Assembly (NCBI GenBank): GCA_014584695.1 | Contig: JACTMI010000034.1 | Location: forward strand, 35,369 to 99,368 | Reading direction: 5' to 3' | Source: Acidobacteriota bacterium | Lineage (GTDB): Bacteria > Acidobacteriota > Thermoanaerobaculia > Multivoradales > JAGPDF01 | DNA: 64,000 nt | In this document: positions 1 to 7,052 of the stretch, piece after piece | Position numbering within the stretch: position 1 is the stretch's first letter | Layout: each line of letters begins with the position of its first letter | Program-made: the position numbers and the translations under genes | Notes under the pieces: generated by a model | Databases searched by the model: none | Seen by the model: only the letters and a program-made list of their open reading frames with translations | Told to the model about the DNA's origin: nothing

Positions 1-808
1 GCAGCAGGTCGACGGTCGCGCCGGTCACCTCGGTGGCGAGCCCCCCCATGACGCCGGCGAGCGCCACCGCCCGCTCGCGATCCGCGATGACCAGGATCTC
101 CGGGTCGAGCTCCCGCTCCTTGCCGTCGAGCGTCGTCAGCCGCTCGCCCGGGCGCGCGCGGCGGACGCGGATCTCGCCTCCGGGAATCGTGGCGAGATCG
201 AAGGCGTGCAGGGGCTGCCCCAACTCCCAGAGGACGAAGTTCGTGGCGTCGACGACGTTGTTGATCGAGCGCTGTCCGATCGCCTCGAGCCGCGCTCTCA
301 GCCAGTCGGGCGAGGGGCCCACCTTCACCCCTCGAATCACCCTGGCGACGTACCGCGGGCAGCCCTCGGCGTCCTCGAGAATCACGGACCCTGTACTTCC
401 ATCGGAAGAAGAGCTGCCATAGAAGGGGGTCGACGGACGCATCAGCGGCTGGCCGAGCGCGACCGCCAGCTCGCGCGCGACGCCGAAGTGACACATGCAG
501 TCGGGCCGATTGGAGGTGACGTCGATGTCGAGAACGTAGTCCACCCCGCCCGCACCCACATCCGAGCCGGCACCCACCCCTGCACCGGCACCTGCACCCG
601 AGCCCAGCGGCCGCTCCGCCATCCCCTCTACCGCCAAGCCCACAGCAGTGAGCTTGTTCCCTATCTGGGAGCTTTTCTCTCTTTCTTCTTCTTCCAGGTC
701 TCCGCCGCGGCCGCTCGCCACGGCGAAGCGGTGCCGGCCGGCGGCGTCCTTCTCCAGCCGGAACGGCAGGTCGACGTAATCCGCGAGCCAGGCGAGGGAG
801 AACTCCAC
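1..808 (-). CDS. pheT: Phenylalanine-tRNA ligase beta subunit, 5' part (runs off window)
   Basis: First 269 codons of PheT, the beta subunit that pairs with PheS to charge tRNA-Phe; the 3' part lies beyond the window edge. A GTG start at 808 follows the pheS stop by 4 nt and gives the typical opening VEFSLAWLADYVDLPF. The B1 core is clear: DIDVTSNRPDC, then INNVVDATNFVLWELGQPLHAFD. Unusually, only about 90 residues separate the N-terminus from DIDVTSNRPDC, and they hold an acidic run and a Gly/Ala-rich stretch (about residues 73-87). The EMAP-like OB fold (tRNA-binding domain) normally found there is not recognisable. A second low-complexity stretch, SSSSDGSTGS, occurs near residue 133. The frame is open throughout. 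Confidence 0.9.
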   Translation of the reverse strand, partial: MEFSLAWLADYVDLPFRLEKDAAGRHRFAVASGRGGDLEEEEREKSSQIGNKLTAVGLAVEGMAERPLGSGAGAGAGVGAGSDVGAGGVDYVLDIDVTSNRPDCMCHFGVARELAVALGQPLMRPSTPFYGSSSSDGSTGSVILEDAEGCPRYVARVIRGVKVGPSPDWLRARLEAIGQRSINNVVDATNFVLWELGQPLHAFDLATIPGGEIRVRRARPGERLTTLDGKERELDPEILVIADRERAVALAGVMGGLATEVTGATVDLL

Positions 809-812
809 GGCG

Positions 813-1871
813 TCAGCCCCGCACCTGCCGCAGCAGCCGCTCGTCGCTTTCGAACAGCGAGCGGATGTTGGGCAGACCCCATTTGTTCATCGCCACGCGG
901 TCGAGCCCGAGACCGAAGGCGAAGCCGGAGTAGCGGTCGGGATCGAGGTCGCAGTTCTCGAGCACCCGCGGGTCGACCATGCCGGCGCCCAGGATCTCCA
1001 TCCAGCCGGTGCCGGAGCAGGTCGCGCAGCCGCCACCGCCGCACAGCTGGCAGGAGATGTCGACCTCGCACGAGGGCTCGGTGAACGGAAAGTAGCTCGG
1101 CCGCAGGCGCACCCGCGTCCGCTCGGAGAAGAGGCGGTGCAGGAAGGCCTCCAGCGTGCCGTGCAGGTCGCCGACGGTGACCCCCTCGCCGACGCACAGG
1201 CCCTCGACCTGGTGGAACATCGGCGAGTGGCGCAGGTCGTTGTCGTTGCGGAAGACGCGTCCGGGGCAGATCACCCGGATCGGCGGCCGCCGCGCGAGCA
1301 GCGTCCGGATCTGCACCGGCGAGGTGTGCGTGCGCAGCAGCCGGCCGTCCGCGAGCATCAGGGTGTCCTGGGCATCGCGCGCCGGGTGATCGTCGGGGAA
1401 GTTCAGGAGCGCGAAGTTGAAGCGGTCGGATTCGACCTCGGGCCCCTCGGCGACGCTGTAGCCCAGGCCGCGGAAGATCTCCTCGATCTGGCGCGCGACC
1501 AGGGTCACCGGGTGGAGCGAGCCCACCGCGGGGCGGCGGCCGGGCAGTGTCACGTCCTCGCGCGCCGAGCGCCGGAGCGCTTCCGCTTCGGCTGCGGCGA
1601 GACGCCGCTCCCGCTCCTCGAGCGCCGCCTCGACGCGGCTCTTCAGCCGATTGAAGGCCTGGCCGAAGGCGCGCTTGTCGGCGGCGCGCGGAATCAGCGC
1701 CTGGAGCAGGCGCAGCCGCCCCTGACGCGCCCCCGCCCACTCGACCCGCAGAGCGTCCCAGGCGGCCCGGTCGGCGGCGCCCAAGATCGCCGCCTCGGCC
1801 TCGCCGGCCAGCCGGTCGAGCTCGGCGGCGGTCGGGACCGCGCCCTCCGGGGCCGCGCCCGCCCCGCTCAC
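813..1871 (-). CDS. pheS: Phenylalanine-tRNA ligase alpha subunit
   Basis: Catalytic alpha subunit of the heterotetrameric PheRS, about 352 aa, the usual bacterial length. An N-terminal helical region (about residues 1-90) precedes the class II catalytic core: LRTHTSPVQ, RVFRNDNDLRHSPMFHQVEG (motif 2) and GFAFGLGLDRVAM (motif 3). The GTG at 1871, 4 nt after the rplT stop, is chosen because an upstream open extension overlaps rplT and has no PheS character. A Cys-rich insert, CQLCGGGGCATCSGTG, lies before motif 3 as in many bacterial PheS proteins. It is followed directly by pheT. Confidence 0.96.
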   Translation of the reverse strand: MSGAGAAPEGAVPTAAELDRLAGEAEAAILGAADRAAWDALRVEWAGARQGRLRLLQALIPRAADKRAFGQAFNRLKSRVEAALEERERRLAAAEAEALRRSAREDVTLPGRRPAVGSLHPVTLVARQIEEIFRGLGYSVAEGPEVESDRFNFALLNFPDDHPARDAQDTLMLADGRLLRTHTSPVQIRTLLARRPPIRVICPGRVFRNDNDLRHSPMFHQVEGLCVGEGVTVGDLHGTLEAFLHRLFSERTRVRLRPSYFPFTEPSCEVDISCQLCGGGGCATCSGTGWMEILGAGMVDPRVLENCDLDPDRYSGFAFGLGLDRVAMNKWGLPNIRSLFESDERLLRQVRG

Positions 1872-1875
1872 CGGC

Positions 1876-2265
1876 TCAAGCCTTGGCCGGCGCGGCCCGA
1901 TCGACCTTCTCGAGCGCCTGGCGCGCGAGGTCGACCAGGTTGGCGAACGGCTGCTTGTCCTCGCCCGCCGCCAGCTGCGCCAGGACCTTGCGGTCGAGCT
2001 CGCAGCCGGCCAGCTTGAGCCCCTGGACGAAGCGGTTGTAGGAGAGGCCGTGCTCGTGCACCGCCGCATTGATGCGGACGATCCAGAGCGAGCGGAACTG
2101 ACGCTTCTTCTGGCGACGGTCCCGGGTGGCGAACTTGCCGGCCCGGTCGACCGCCTGCTTGGCCATGCGGTAGGCGTTCGACTTGGTGCCGAAGAACCCG
2201 CTCGACCGCTTGAGGACCTTCTTGCGCTTCTGGGCCCGCTTGGGCCCGCGCTTGACGCGCGACAT
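1876..2265 (-). CDS. rplT: 50S ribosomal protein L20
   Basis: L20, a 23S rRNA-binding assembly protein, 129 aa against about 118 for the family; the extra length is an Ala/Lys-rich C-terminal tail. The ATG at 2265 gives MSRVKRGPKRAQKRKKVLK and is preceded by a GAGG ribosome-binding site. The hallmark segment RDRRQKKRQFRSLWIVRINA is present. An in-frame extension of 20 codons upstream is rejected because L20 proteins begin at the MxRVKRG motif. It sits in the conserved order infC-rpmI-rplT-pheS-pheT. Confidence 0.97.
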   Translation of the reverse strand: MSRVKRGPKRAQKRKKVLKRSSGFFGTKSNAYRMAKQAVDRAGKFATRDRRQKKRQFRSLWIVRINAAVHEHGLSYNRFVQGLKLAGCELDRKVLAQLAAGEDKQPFANLVDLARQALEKVDRAAPAKA

Positions 2266-2391
2266 GCTCGAACCTCGTTGTCTCGCTCCGGCGCCTCGCC
2301 GGAGCGGCCCAGGCCAGGCCCGCAAGGGCCCGGCTCCCGCCGCGCCGGACAGGTTCGATCCGGCGCCGGCGGAGTGTGAACGGTACGGAGC

Positions 2392-2583
2392 TCAGGCTCC
2401 GAGCAGGCTCTTGACGACTCTGCCGAGGGCGCCGGTCTGTTCGACCTCGCGGCGCAGGCGGCGCTTCCGGGACCGGGTCTTCTTGGTCAGGATGTGCCGC
2501 TTCATCGACTGGTGGCGCAGGATCTTGCCGGTGCCGGTCTTCTTGAACCGCTTGGCGGCGCCCTTGTGGGTCTTCTTCTTCAC
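2392..2583 (-). CDS. rpmI: 50S ribosomal protein L35
   Basis: L35, 63 aa, highly basic: [19 protein letters not shown] followed by [16 protein letters not shown]. The GTG at 2583 is preceded by AAGGAGAG at good spacing. Longer in-frame starts read into the infC-rpmI spacer and are not L35-like. In other bacteria the operon is autoregulated by L20 or IF3 through leader RNA; I could not identify such a structure here. Confidence 0.96.
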   Translation of the reverse strand: MKKKTHKGAAKRFKKTGTGKILRHQSMKRHILTKKTRSRKRRLRREVEQTGALGRVVKSLLGA

Positions 2584-2723
2584 GACGCTCTCTCCTTTTC
2601 TCGCTCGGGACCGGCGGGAGGCGTCTTCGGGTACCGGCGGTGCCGGCCCGAATCCCGTCCGTGTCCGCCGCACCGGCGAAAGCGCCGGCGCGGAGCCCCG
2701 GTCCCTCGACCGGGGCGGGCCGC

Positions 2724-3287
2724 TCAACCCTCGGCGGCCGAAGCCGGACCCTCCGGCTTCTTCGCCGCGGCCTTCTCCTTCCGGCCGGGTCCGAAGATCA
2801 GGTGCATCCGGTTGCCCGCCATCTCCGCGGTGCCTTCCTGGACGCCGCGCTCGCCGATGTCGGCCGAGAGCTTCCTCATCAAACTCAAGCCGAGCTCCGG
2901 CTTCGACATCTCACGGCCGCGGAACTGCACCGTCGCCTTGACCTTGTCTCCCTCCTCGAGGAAGCGCAGGGCGTTGCGCAGCTTGACCCCGTAGTCGTGG
3001 TCGTCGATGTTGGGCCGGAACTTGACCTCCTTGACCTGGAACTGCTTCTGCTTCTTCTTCGAGTCGTGCGCCTTCTTCTTCTGCTGGTACAGGAACTTGC
3101 CGAAATCCATGATGCGGCAGACCGGAGGGCGCGCGGCCGGCGCGACCTCGACCAGGTCGAATCCCTGCTCCTTGGCCAAGCGCAGCGCCTGGTCGATGGG
3201 AACGACGCCGAGCTGAGCTCCTTCGGCGTCGATCAGGCGAACCTCGCGGACTCGAATGCCCTCGTTCGTGCGTGCGGTCTTGTCGAT
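2724..3287 (-). CDS. infC: Translation initiation factor IF-3
   Basis: IF-3 binds the 30S subunit and polices start-codon and tRNA-fMet selection; 187 aa from the chosen start, close to the usual 180. The N-domain has [20 protein letters not shown], the linker is Lys-rich ([17 protein letters not shown]) and the C-domain has [20 protein letters not shown]. The N-domain extends well upstream of the first TTG (3179), and no ATG, GTG or TTG is found in frame there. An ATC codon at 3287-3285 lies 6 nt after a GGGGGAG site and gives [13 protein letters not shown]. Rare AUU/AUC starts are a known feature of infC, used for autoregulation by IF-3, so ATC is chosen. Confidence 0.93.
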   Translation of the reverse strand: MDKTARTNEGIRVREVRLIDAEGAQLGVVPIDQALRLAKEQGFDLVEVAPAARPPVCRIMDFGKFLYQQKKKAHDSKKKQKQFQVKEVKFRPNIDDHDYGVKLRNALRFLEEGDKVKATVQFRGREMSKPELGLSLMRKLSADIGERGVQEGTAEMAGNRMHLIFGPGRKEKAAAKKPEGPASAAEG

Positions 3288-3293
3288 GCGCGG

Positions 3294-3300
3294 CTCCCCC
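3294..3300 (-). promoter_or_regulatory. Ribosome-binding site that fixes the infC start
   Basis: GGGGGAG on the minus strand, 6 nt before the ATC codon at 3287. It is the only strong purine-rich site near the IF-3 N-terminus and supports the non-canonical start. Confidence 0.6.
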
Positions 3301-3389
3301 CTCTTCGAGCCTGTCCGGGACCTCTTCCCGGCCTCGCGGCCGCGCCATCCGGGCGCCGGCCGACTCCGCTCCTGCGGCGACGGCGAATT

Positions 3390-5339
3390 CTAGCCGACTT
3401 CCCCAGCCGCCGGCAAAGCCGCCGCCCGCCGCGCCGCCTGGTCCACCAGCCGCCGGGTCAGCTCGGCGAGCGGGATCGGCCCGAGGTCCTCGCCGCCGCG
3501 GGTGCGGACCGCCGCCGCGCCGGCCTGGAGCTCCTTCTCGCCCACCACCAGCATGTAGGGGATCTTGGCCAACTGGGCCTGCCGGATCTTGTAGCCGAGC
3601 TTCTCGTTGGACACGTCGACCTCGACGCGCAGGCCGGCTTCGCCGAGCCGCGCCGCGACTTCGCCGCCGTAGGCGAGGAAGCGCTCCGACAGCGGCAGCA
3701 CCTTGGCCTGGACCGGCGCCAGCCAGAACGGCAGGGCTCCGGCGGTGTGCTCGATCAGGATGCCGAGAAAGCGCTCGACCGAGCCGAGCATGGCGCGGTG
3801 GATCATCACCGGCCGGCGGAAGGAGCCGTCGGCGGCGACGTACTCGAGCTCGAAGCGCTGCGGCAGCTGGTAGTCGAGCTGGACCGTGCCGAGCTGCCAT
3901 TGGCGGCCGATCGCGTCGCTGACGCGGAAGTCGATCTTGGGCCCGTAGAAGGCGCCGTCGCCGGCGTTGACGGTGTAGGCGAGACCGTTGGTGTCGAGCG
4001 CGCGGCAGAGCCCCGCCTCGGCGACCTCCCACTGCTCGTCGCTGCCCACCCGCTTGTCCGGTCGGGTCCCGACGCCGATCGCGACGTCGCGGAACTCGAA
4101 GGTCCGGTAGATGTCGAGGATGATCCCCACCGCGCGCATCACCTCGGCCTCGACCTGATCGTCGGTGCAGAAGACGTGAGCGTCGTCCTGGGCGAAGGAG
4201 CGGACGCGCGTCAAACCCGAGGTGACGCCGGAGCGCTCGTAGCGGTGCAGCCGGCCGAAGTCGGCGTAGCGGATCGGCAGATCGCGGTAGGAGCGCTTGC
4301 CGGTCTGGTAGATCAGGCAGTGGGTCGGGCAGTTCATCGGCTTGACGGCGTACTGCCGCTCGTCGAGCTCGGTGAAGAACATGTTCTCGCGGTAGTTGGC
4401 CCAATGGCCGGAGGTGTGCCAGAGCTCGACGTCGAGGATCTGCGGCGTCACCACCTCGCCGTAGCCGTGGCGCGCGTTGAGCTCGCGCACGTAGCCGATC
4501 AGGCCGTTGTAGACCGCTGCCCCCTTGGGATGAAAGAAGGGCGAGGCGGGCGCCAGCGGGCTGAAGCTCCACAGGTCGAGCTCGGGCCCGAGCCGGCGAT
4601 GGTCGCGCGCGCGCGCCTCCTCGAGCGCCCGGTCGTAGGCCTCGAGCTCGCGCGCCGAGCCGAAGGCGGTGCCGTAGATCCGCTGCAGCCGTTCGTTGCG
4701 CTCGTCACCCTTGAAGTAGACGCCGGAGGCCTCGAGCAGCCGGATGGCGCCGATCTGCGACACCCGCTGGGCGTGCGGTCCGCGGCAGAGGTCGAGGAAG
4801 CGGCCGTGGCGGTAGAGGGTGATCGTCTCGCCCGCCGGAATGTCCTTCAGGCGCTCGAGCTTCAAGTCGTTGCCGAGCTCGCGGAAGATCCGCTCGGCTT
4901 CGTCGCGGGTGACCTCGAGCCGCTCGAACGTCGAGTCCTCGGCCAGGATCTCGCGCATCTTGGCCTCGATCGCCGCGAGATCCTCGGGCGTGAAAGCGCG
5001 CGCGAAGCGGAAGTCGTACTGGAACTTCTCCGAGTGGTCCTTGCGGCCGGCGTCGTAGAGCGCCTCGGGCCAGAGCCGGGTCACGGCGTCGGCCAGCACG
5101 TGCTCGGCCGAGTGGCGGATGAAATCGCCCGCCTCCGGGCTCTTGGCGGTGTAGAGGCGGAACGCGCCGCTCCGCCCGAGGGGCGTGCGCAGGTCGACCG
5201 GCGCCCCGTCGAGCGCGGCGCCGACCGCGTCGGCGGCCAGGCGCGGACCGATGGCACGCGCCACCTCGAGCGGCGTGGTGCCGGCCGGAACGGAGCGTTC
5301 CGAACCGTCGGGCAGCGTCAATACGATCTCCGAGCTCAT
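3390..5339 (-). CDS. thrS: Threonine-tRNA ligase
   Basis: Charges tRNA-Thr; 649 aa, full family length. Domain order: TGS domain (1-65), editing domain with RHSAEHVLADAV (about 75-86) and DLCRGPHAQRV, class II core, C-terminal anticodon-binding domain. Catalytic zinc ligands are visible: Cys in KPMNCPTHCL, His in QDDAHVFC and His in MIHRAMLGSVERF. Motif 2 is GRLHRYERSGVTSGLTRVR. The editing domain has YDAGRKDHSEKFQYDF where many orthologs have a GPVIENGFYYD-like stretch. The upstream tRNA-Val genes are co-oriented and there is no terminator between, so they may share a transcript. Confidence 0.97.
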   Translation of the reverse strand: MSSEIVLTLPDGSERSVPAGTTPLEVARAIGPRLAADAVGAALDGAPVDLRTPLGRSGAFRLYTAKSPEAGDFIRHSAEHVLADAVTRLWPEALYDAGRKDHSEKFQYDFRFARAFTPEDLAAIEAKMREILAEDSTFERLEVTRDEAERIFRELGNDLKLERLKDIPAGETITLYRHGRFLDLCRGPHAQRVSQIGAIRLLEASGVYFKGDERNERLQRIYGTAFGSARELEAYDRALEEARARDHRRLGPELDLWSFSPLAPASPFFHPKGAAVYNGLIGYVRELNARHGYGEVVTPQILDVELWHTSGHWANYRENMFFTELDERQYAVKPMNCPTHCLIYQTGKRSYRDLPIRYADFGRLHRYERSGVTSGLTRVRSFAQDDAHVFCTDDQVEAEVMRAVGIILDIYRTFEFRDVAIGVGTRPDKRVGSDEQWEVAEAGLCRALDTNGLAYTVNAGDGAFYGPKIDFRVSDAIGRQWQLGTVQLDYQLPQRFELEYVAADGSFRRPVMIHRAMLGSVERFLGILIEHTAGALPFWLAPVQAKVLPLSERFLAYGGEVAARLGEAGLRVEVDVSNEKLGYKIRQAQLAKIPYMLVVGEKELQAGAAAVRTRGGEDLGPIPLAELTRRLVDQAARRAAALPAAGEVG

Positions 5340-5428
5340 CGTCGTCGCCGATCTGGACCGAAGCGGGGGAAAGAGGGCGCCGCCGGACCGCTCACGCGGA
5401 GGCGGTTCGCGGCGTGCTGCGGACGGCC

Positions 5429-5505
5429 TGGTAGGCGCTCGCGGACTCGAACCGCGGACCTCTTCCGTGTGAAGGAAGCGCTCTAACCAACTGAGCTAAG
5501 CGCCT
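5429..5505 (-). tRNA. tRNA-Val (anticodon CAC), CCA encoded
   Basis: Cloverleaf read on the minus strand: acceptor stem AGGCGCT paired with AGCGCCT, T8, D-arm GCTCAGTTGGTTAGAGC, anticodon stem CTTCC/GGAAG with loop TTCACAC (anticodon CAC), T-arm containing GGTTCGAGTCC, discriminator A, and an encoded CCA at 5431-5429. It reads GUG codons. It lies 89 nt upstream of thrS. Confidence 0.95.
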
Positions 5506-5549
5506 GCGCATCGTCCTGTCGTTCCTCACCGCCGGCACGAGAGGGATCG

Positions 5550-5626
5550 TGGTAGGCCCGAGTGGACTCGAACCACCGACCTCTTCGATGTCAACGAAGC
5601 GCTCTAACCAACTGAGCTACGGGCCT
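5550..5626 (-). tRNA. tRNA-Val (anticodon GAC), CCA encoded
   Basis: Cloverleaf on the minus strand: acceptor stem AGGCCCG paired with CGGGCCT, anticodon stem CTTCG/CGAAG with loop TTGACAT (anticodon GAC), T-arm with GGTTCGAGTCC, discriminator A and encoded CCA. It reads GUC/GUU codons. Only 44 nt separate it from the CAC isoacceptor, so both probably come from one precursor starting at the promoter at 5662-5691. Confidence 0.95.
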
Positions 5627-5661
5627 TTGAGCGGTCCTCTCCCGGCGGTCCGGGACCCGGA

Positions 5662-5691
5662 AAGGTAGCAGAGCGCTCGAACCACTGTCAA
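5662..5691 (-). promoter_or_regulatory. Promoter for the tRNA-Val / thrS-infC-rpmI-rplT-pheST cluster
   Basis: TTGACA (5691-5686), an 18-nt spacer and TACCTT (5667-5662) on the minus strand, about 36 nt before the first tRNA. The -35 box is a perfect consensus, and the same TTGACA...TACCTT pair precedes pilM at 45377-45405. Confidence 0.75.
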
Positions 5692-5712
5692 ACCGGTGAA
5701 GGCCGTTTCCAA

Positions 5713-5839
5713 GGGGAGGGCACGCGCCCTCCCCTCGGCCAGCGGAGTGAATCCGCTGGCCTCACCCCTCCGCGGTCGCTCGCCTGGCGGCTCGCTCCGC
5801 TGGTCTCGCTTCTCCGCGGTCGCGAGCCTGGCGGCTCGC
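5713..5839. repeat. Palindromic intergenic repeat, copy A
   Basis: Three hairpins in series. The first is GGGGAGGG/CCCTCCCC (5713-5734), the second GGCCAGCGGA/TCCGCTGGCC around a GTGAA loop (5737-5761), the third GCGAGC/GCTCGC (5822-5839). Near-identical first and second hairpins recur at 59291-59376 and 59422-59489. The stem of the second changes compensatorily between copies. It sits between the tRNA promoter and the 3' end of the rlmI-like gene, like a REP/BIME-type element. Confidence 0.8.
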
Positions 5840-5858
5840 TCTCCGGATGAGCCGGAGA

Positions 5859-7052
5859 TCAGCGCGGGCCGGCGGAGCGGGCGAGCCAGCCTTTGAGGTA
5901 CTCGCCCTGGAGGTGGGCGACGTCGATCGGGTGGTCGGGCGCCGCCGCGAGCGGCGCCAGGAGCTGGAGCCGGACGCCGGCCTCGGCGGTGGCGGCGAAG
6001 AGGATCTGGCGGAAGAGCTTGGCGTCGACGGCGCCGCTGCAGCTGAAGGCGAGCAGGTAGCCGTCGGGCTCGAGGCGGGCGAGCGCCAGCCGGAGCAGGT
6101 CCTTGTAGGCGCGGGCCGCGGCGTCGACCGCGTCGCGCCGGCGGGCGAGCGGCGGTGGATCGCAAACCACCACGCCGTAGCGGTCGCGGCGCTCCCGCAG
6201 GTCGGCGAAGACGTCGGCCTCGACCCGTTCTACGGCCCCGGGATCGAGGCCGTTGAGCTCGACCAGGCGCCCGGCGGTCGCGAGCAGGCGGCCGGCGGAC
6301 TCGACCAGGGTCGCCCGCCGGGCGCCGGCGGCGAGCGCGGCGAGCGAGAAGCCGCCGGCGTGGGCGAACAGATCGAGGACGCTCCGGCCCGCCGCGAGCC
6401 GCGCGCCGAGCGCCCGGTTCTCCCGCTGGTCGCAGTACCAGCCGGTCTTCTGCCCGCTGCCGATCTCGGCGGCGACGACGAGGCCGTTCTCCCGGAACAG
6501 CGATTCGGCTGGCACCTCGCCCGCGATCGCCAGGTTGTCGAGCGCCAGCCCCTCCTCGCGCCGGGCGGCGAGATCGCCGAGATGGAGGATGACGCTGCCC
6601 GGAAACGCCTCGGCGAGCGCCGCGTAGGCCAGATCGCGCAGGCGATCCAAACCGGCGACGGTGATCTGGGAGACCAGCACCGAGCCGAAGCGGTCGACCG
6701 TCCACCCGGGCAGCCCGTCGCCCTCGGCGTTGACCACCCGATAGCCGTCCGTGTCGGCGCGGACGACGGTCCGCCGCAGCTCGAGCGCGCGCGCGAGCCG
6801 CGCGCGGAAGAAGTCGAGGTCGACGCGCGCGACGCCGGCGCCCAGCAAGCGCGCGCGGATGCGCGAGCGCGCGCTGTGGAAGGCGAGGCCCAGCGGCTCG
6901 CCCGCGGCCGTCTCGACCGCGGCGAGCGGCGCGTCGGCGGGTCCCTCCGCGCTCGCCACCGCGCCCGAGAACAGCCACGGGTGGCCATCCTCGAGCGCCC
7001 GTTCCCGCCCCGGACCGAGGCGGAGACGGATCACTGCCGGTTCAGCCGCCAC
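5859..7052 (-). CDS. RlmI-family 23S rRNA (cytosine-C5) methyltransferase
   Basis: SAM-dependent methyltransferase of the RlmI/RlmK-like COG1092 family, 397 aa. An N-terminal PUA-like RNA-binding domain (about 1-80, with HPWLFSGAVAS) and a central domain are followed by a Rossmann methyltransferase. Motifs include the SAM-binding VLDLFAHAGGFSLAAL, the acidic VEADVF, and CDPPPLARRRDAV with FSCSG as the catalytic strand and Cys motif. The closest described role is m5C1962 of 23S rRNA, but the exact site cannot be told from sequence. The GTG start at 7052 overlaps the upstream gene by 11 nt, suggesting coupling. Confidence 0.85.
   Translation of the reverse strand: MAAEPAVIRLRLGPGRERALEDGHPWLFSGAVASAEGPADAPLAAVETAAGEPLGLAFHSARSRIRARLLGAGVARVDLDFFRARLARALELRRTVVRADTDGYRVVNAEGDGLPGWTVDRFGSVLVSQITVAGLDRLRDLAYAALAEAFPGSVILHLGDLAARREEGLALDNLAIAGEVPAESLFRENGLVVAAEIGSGQKTGWYCDQRENRALGARLAAGRSVLDLFAHAGGFSLAALAAGARRATLVESAGRLLATAGRLVELNGLDPGAVERVEADVFADLRERRDRYGVVVCDPPPLARRRDAVDAAARAYKDLLRLALARLEPDGYLLAFSCSGAVDAKLFRQILFAATAEAGVRLQLLAPLAAAPDHPIDVAHLQGEYLKGWLARSAGPR

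Noticed and set aside
545..600. GGTGCC-like short tandem pattern in pheT, suggestive of a minisatellite or CRISPR
   Set aside because: It is a Gly/Ala low-complexity coding stretch within an open PheT frame; no spacers or repeats of even length.
2640..5486. Very long plus-strand open frame (about 948 codons) opposite infC and thrS
   Set aside because: It is the antisense frame of GC-rich genes; composition is Arg/Leu/Asp-repetitive with no domain, and thrS/infC on the minus strand are unmistakable.
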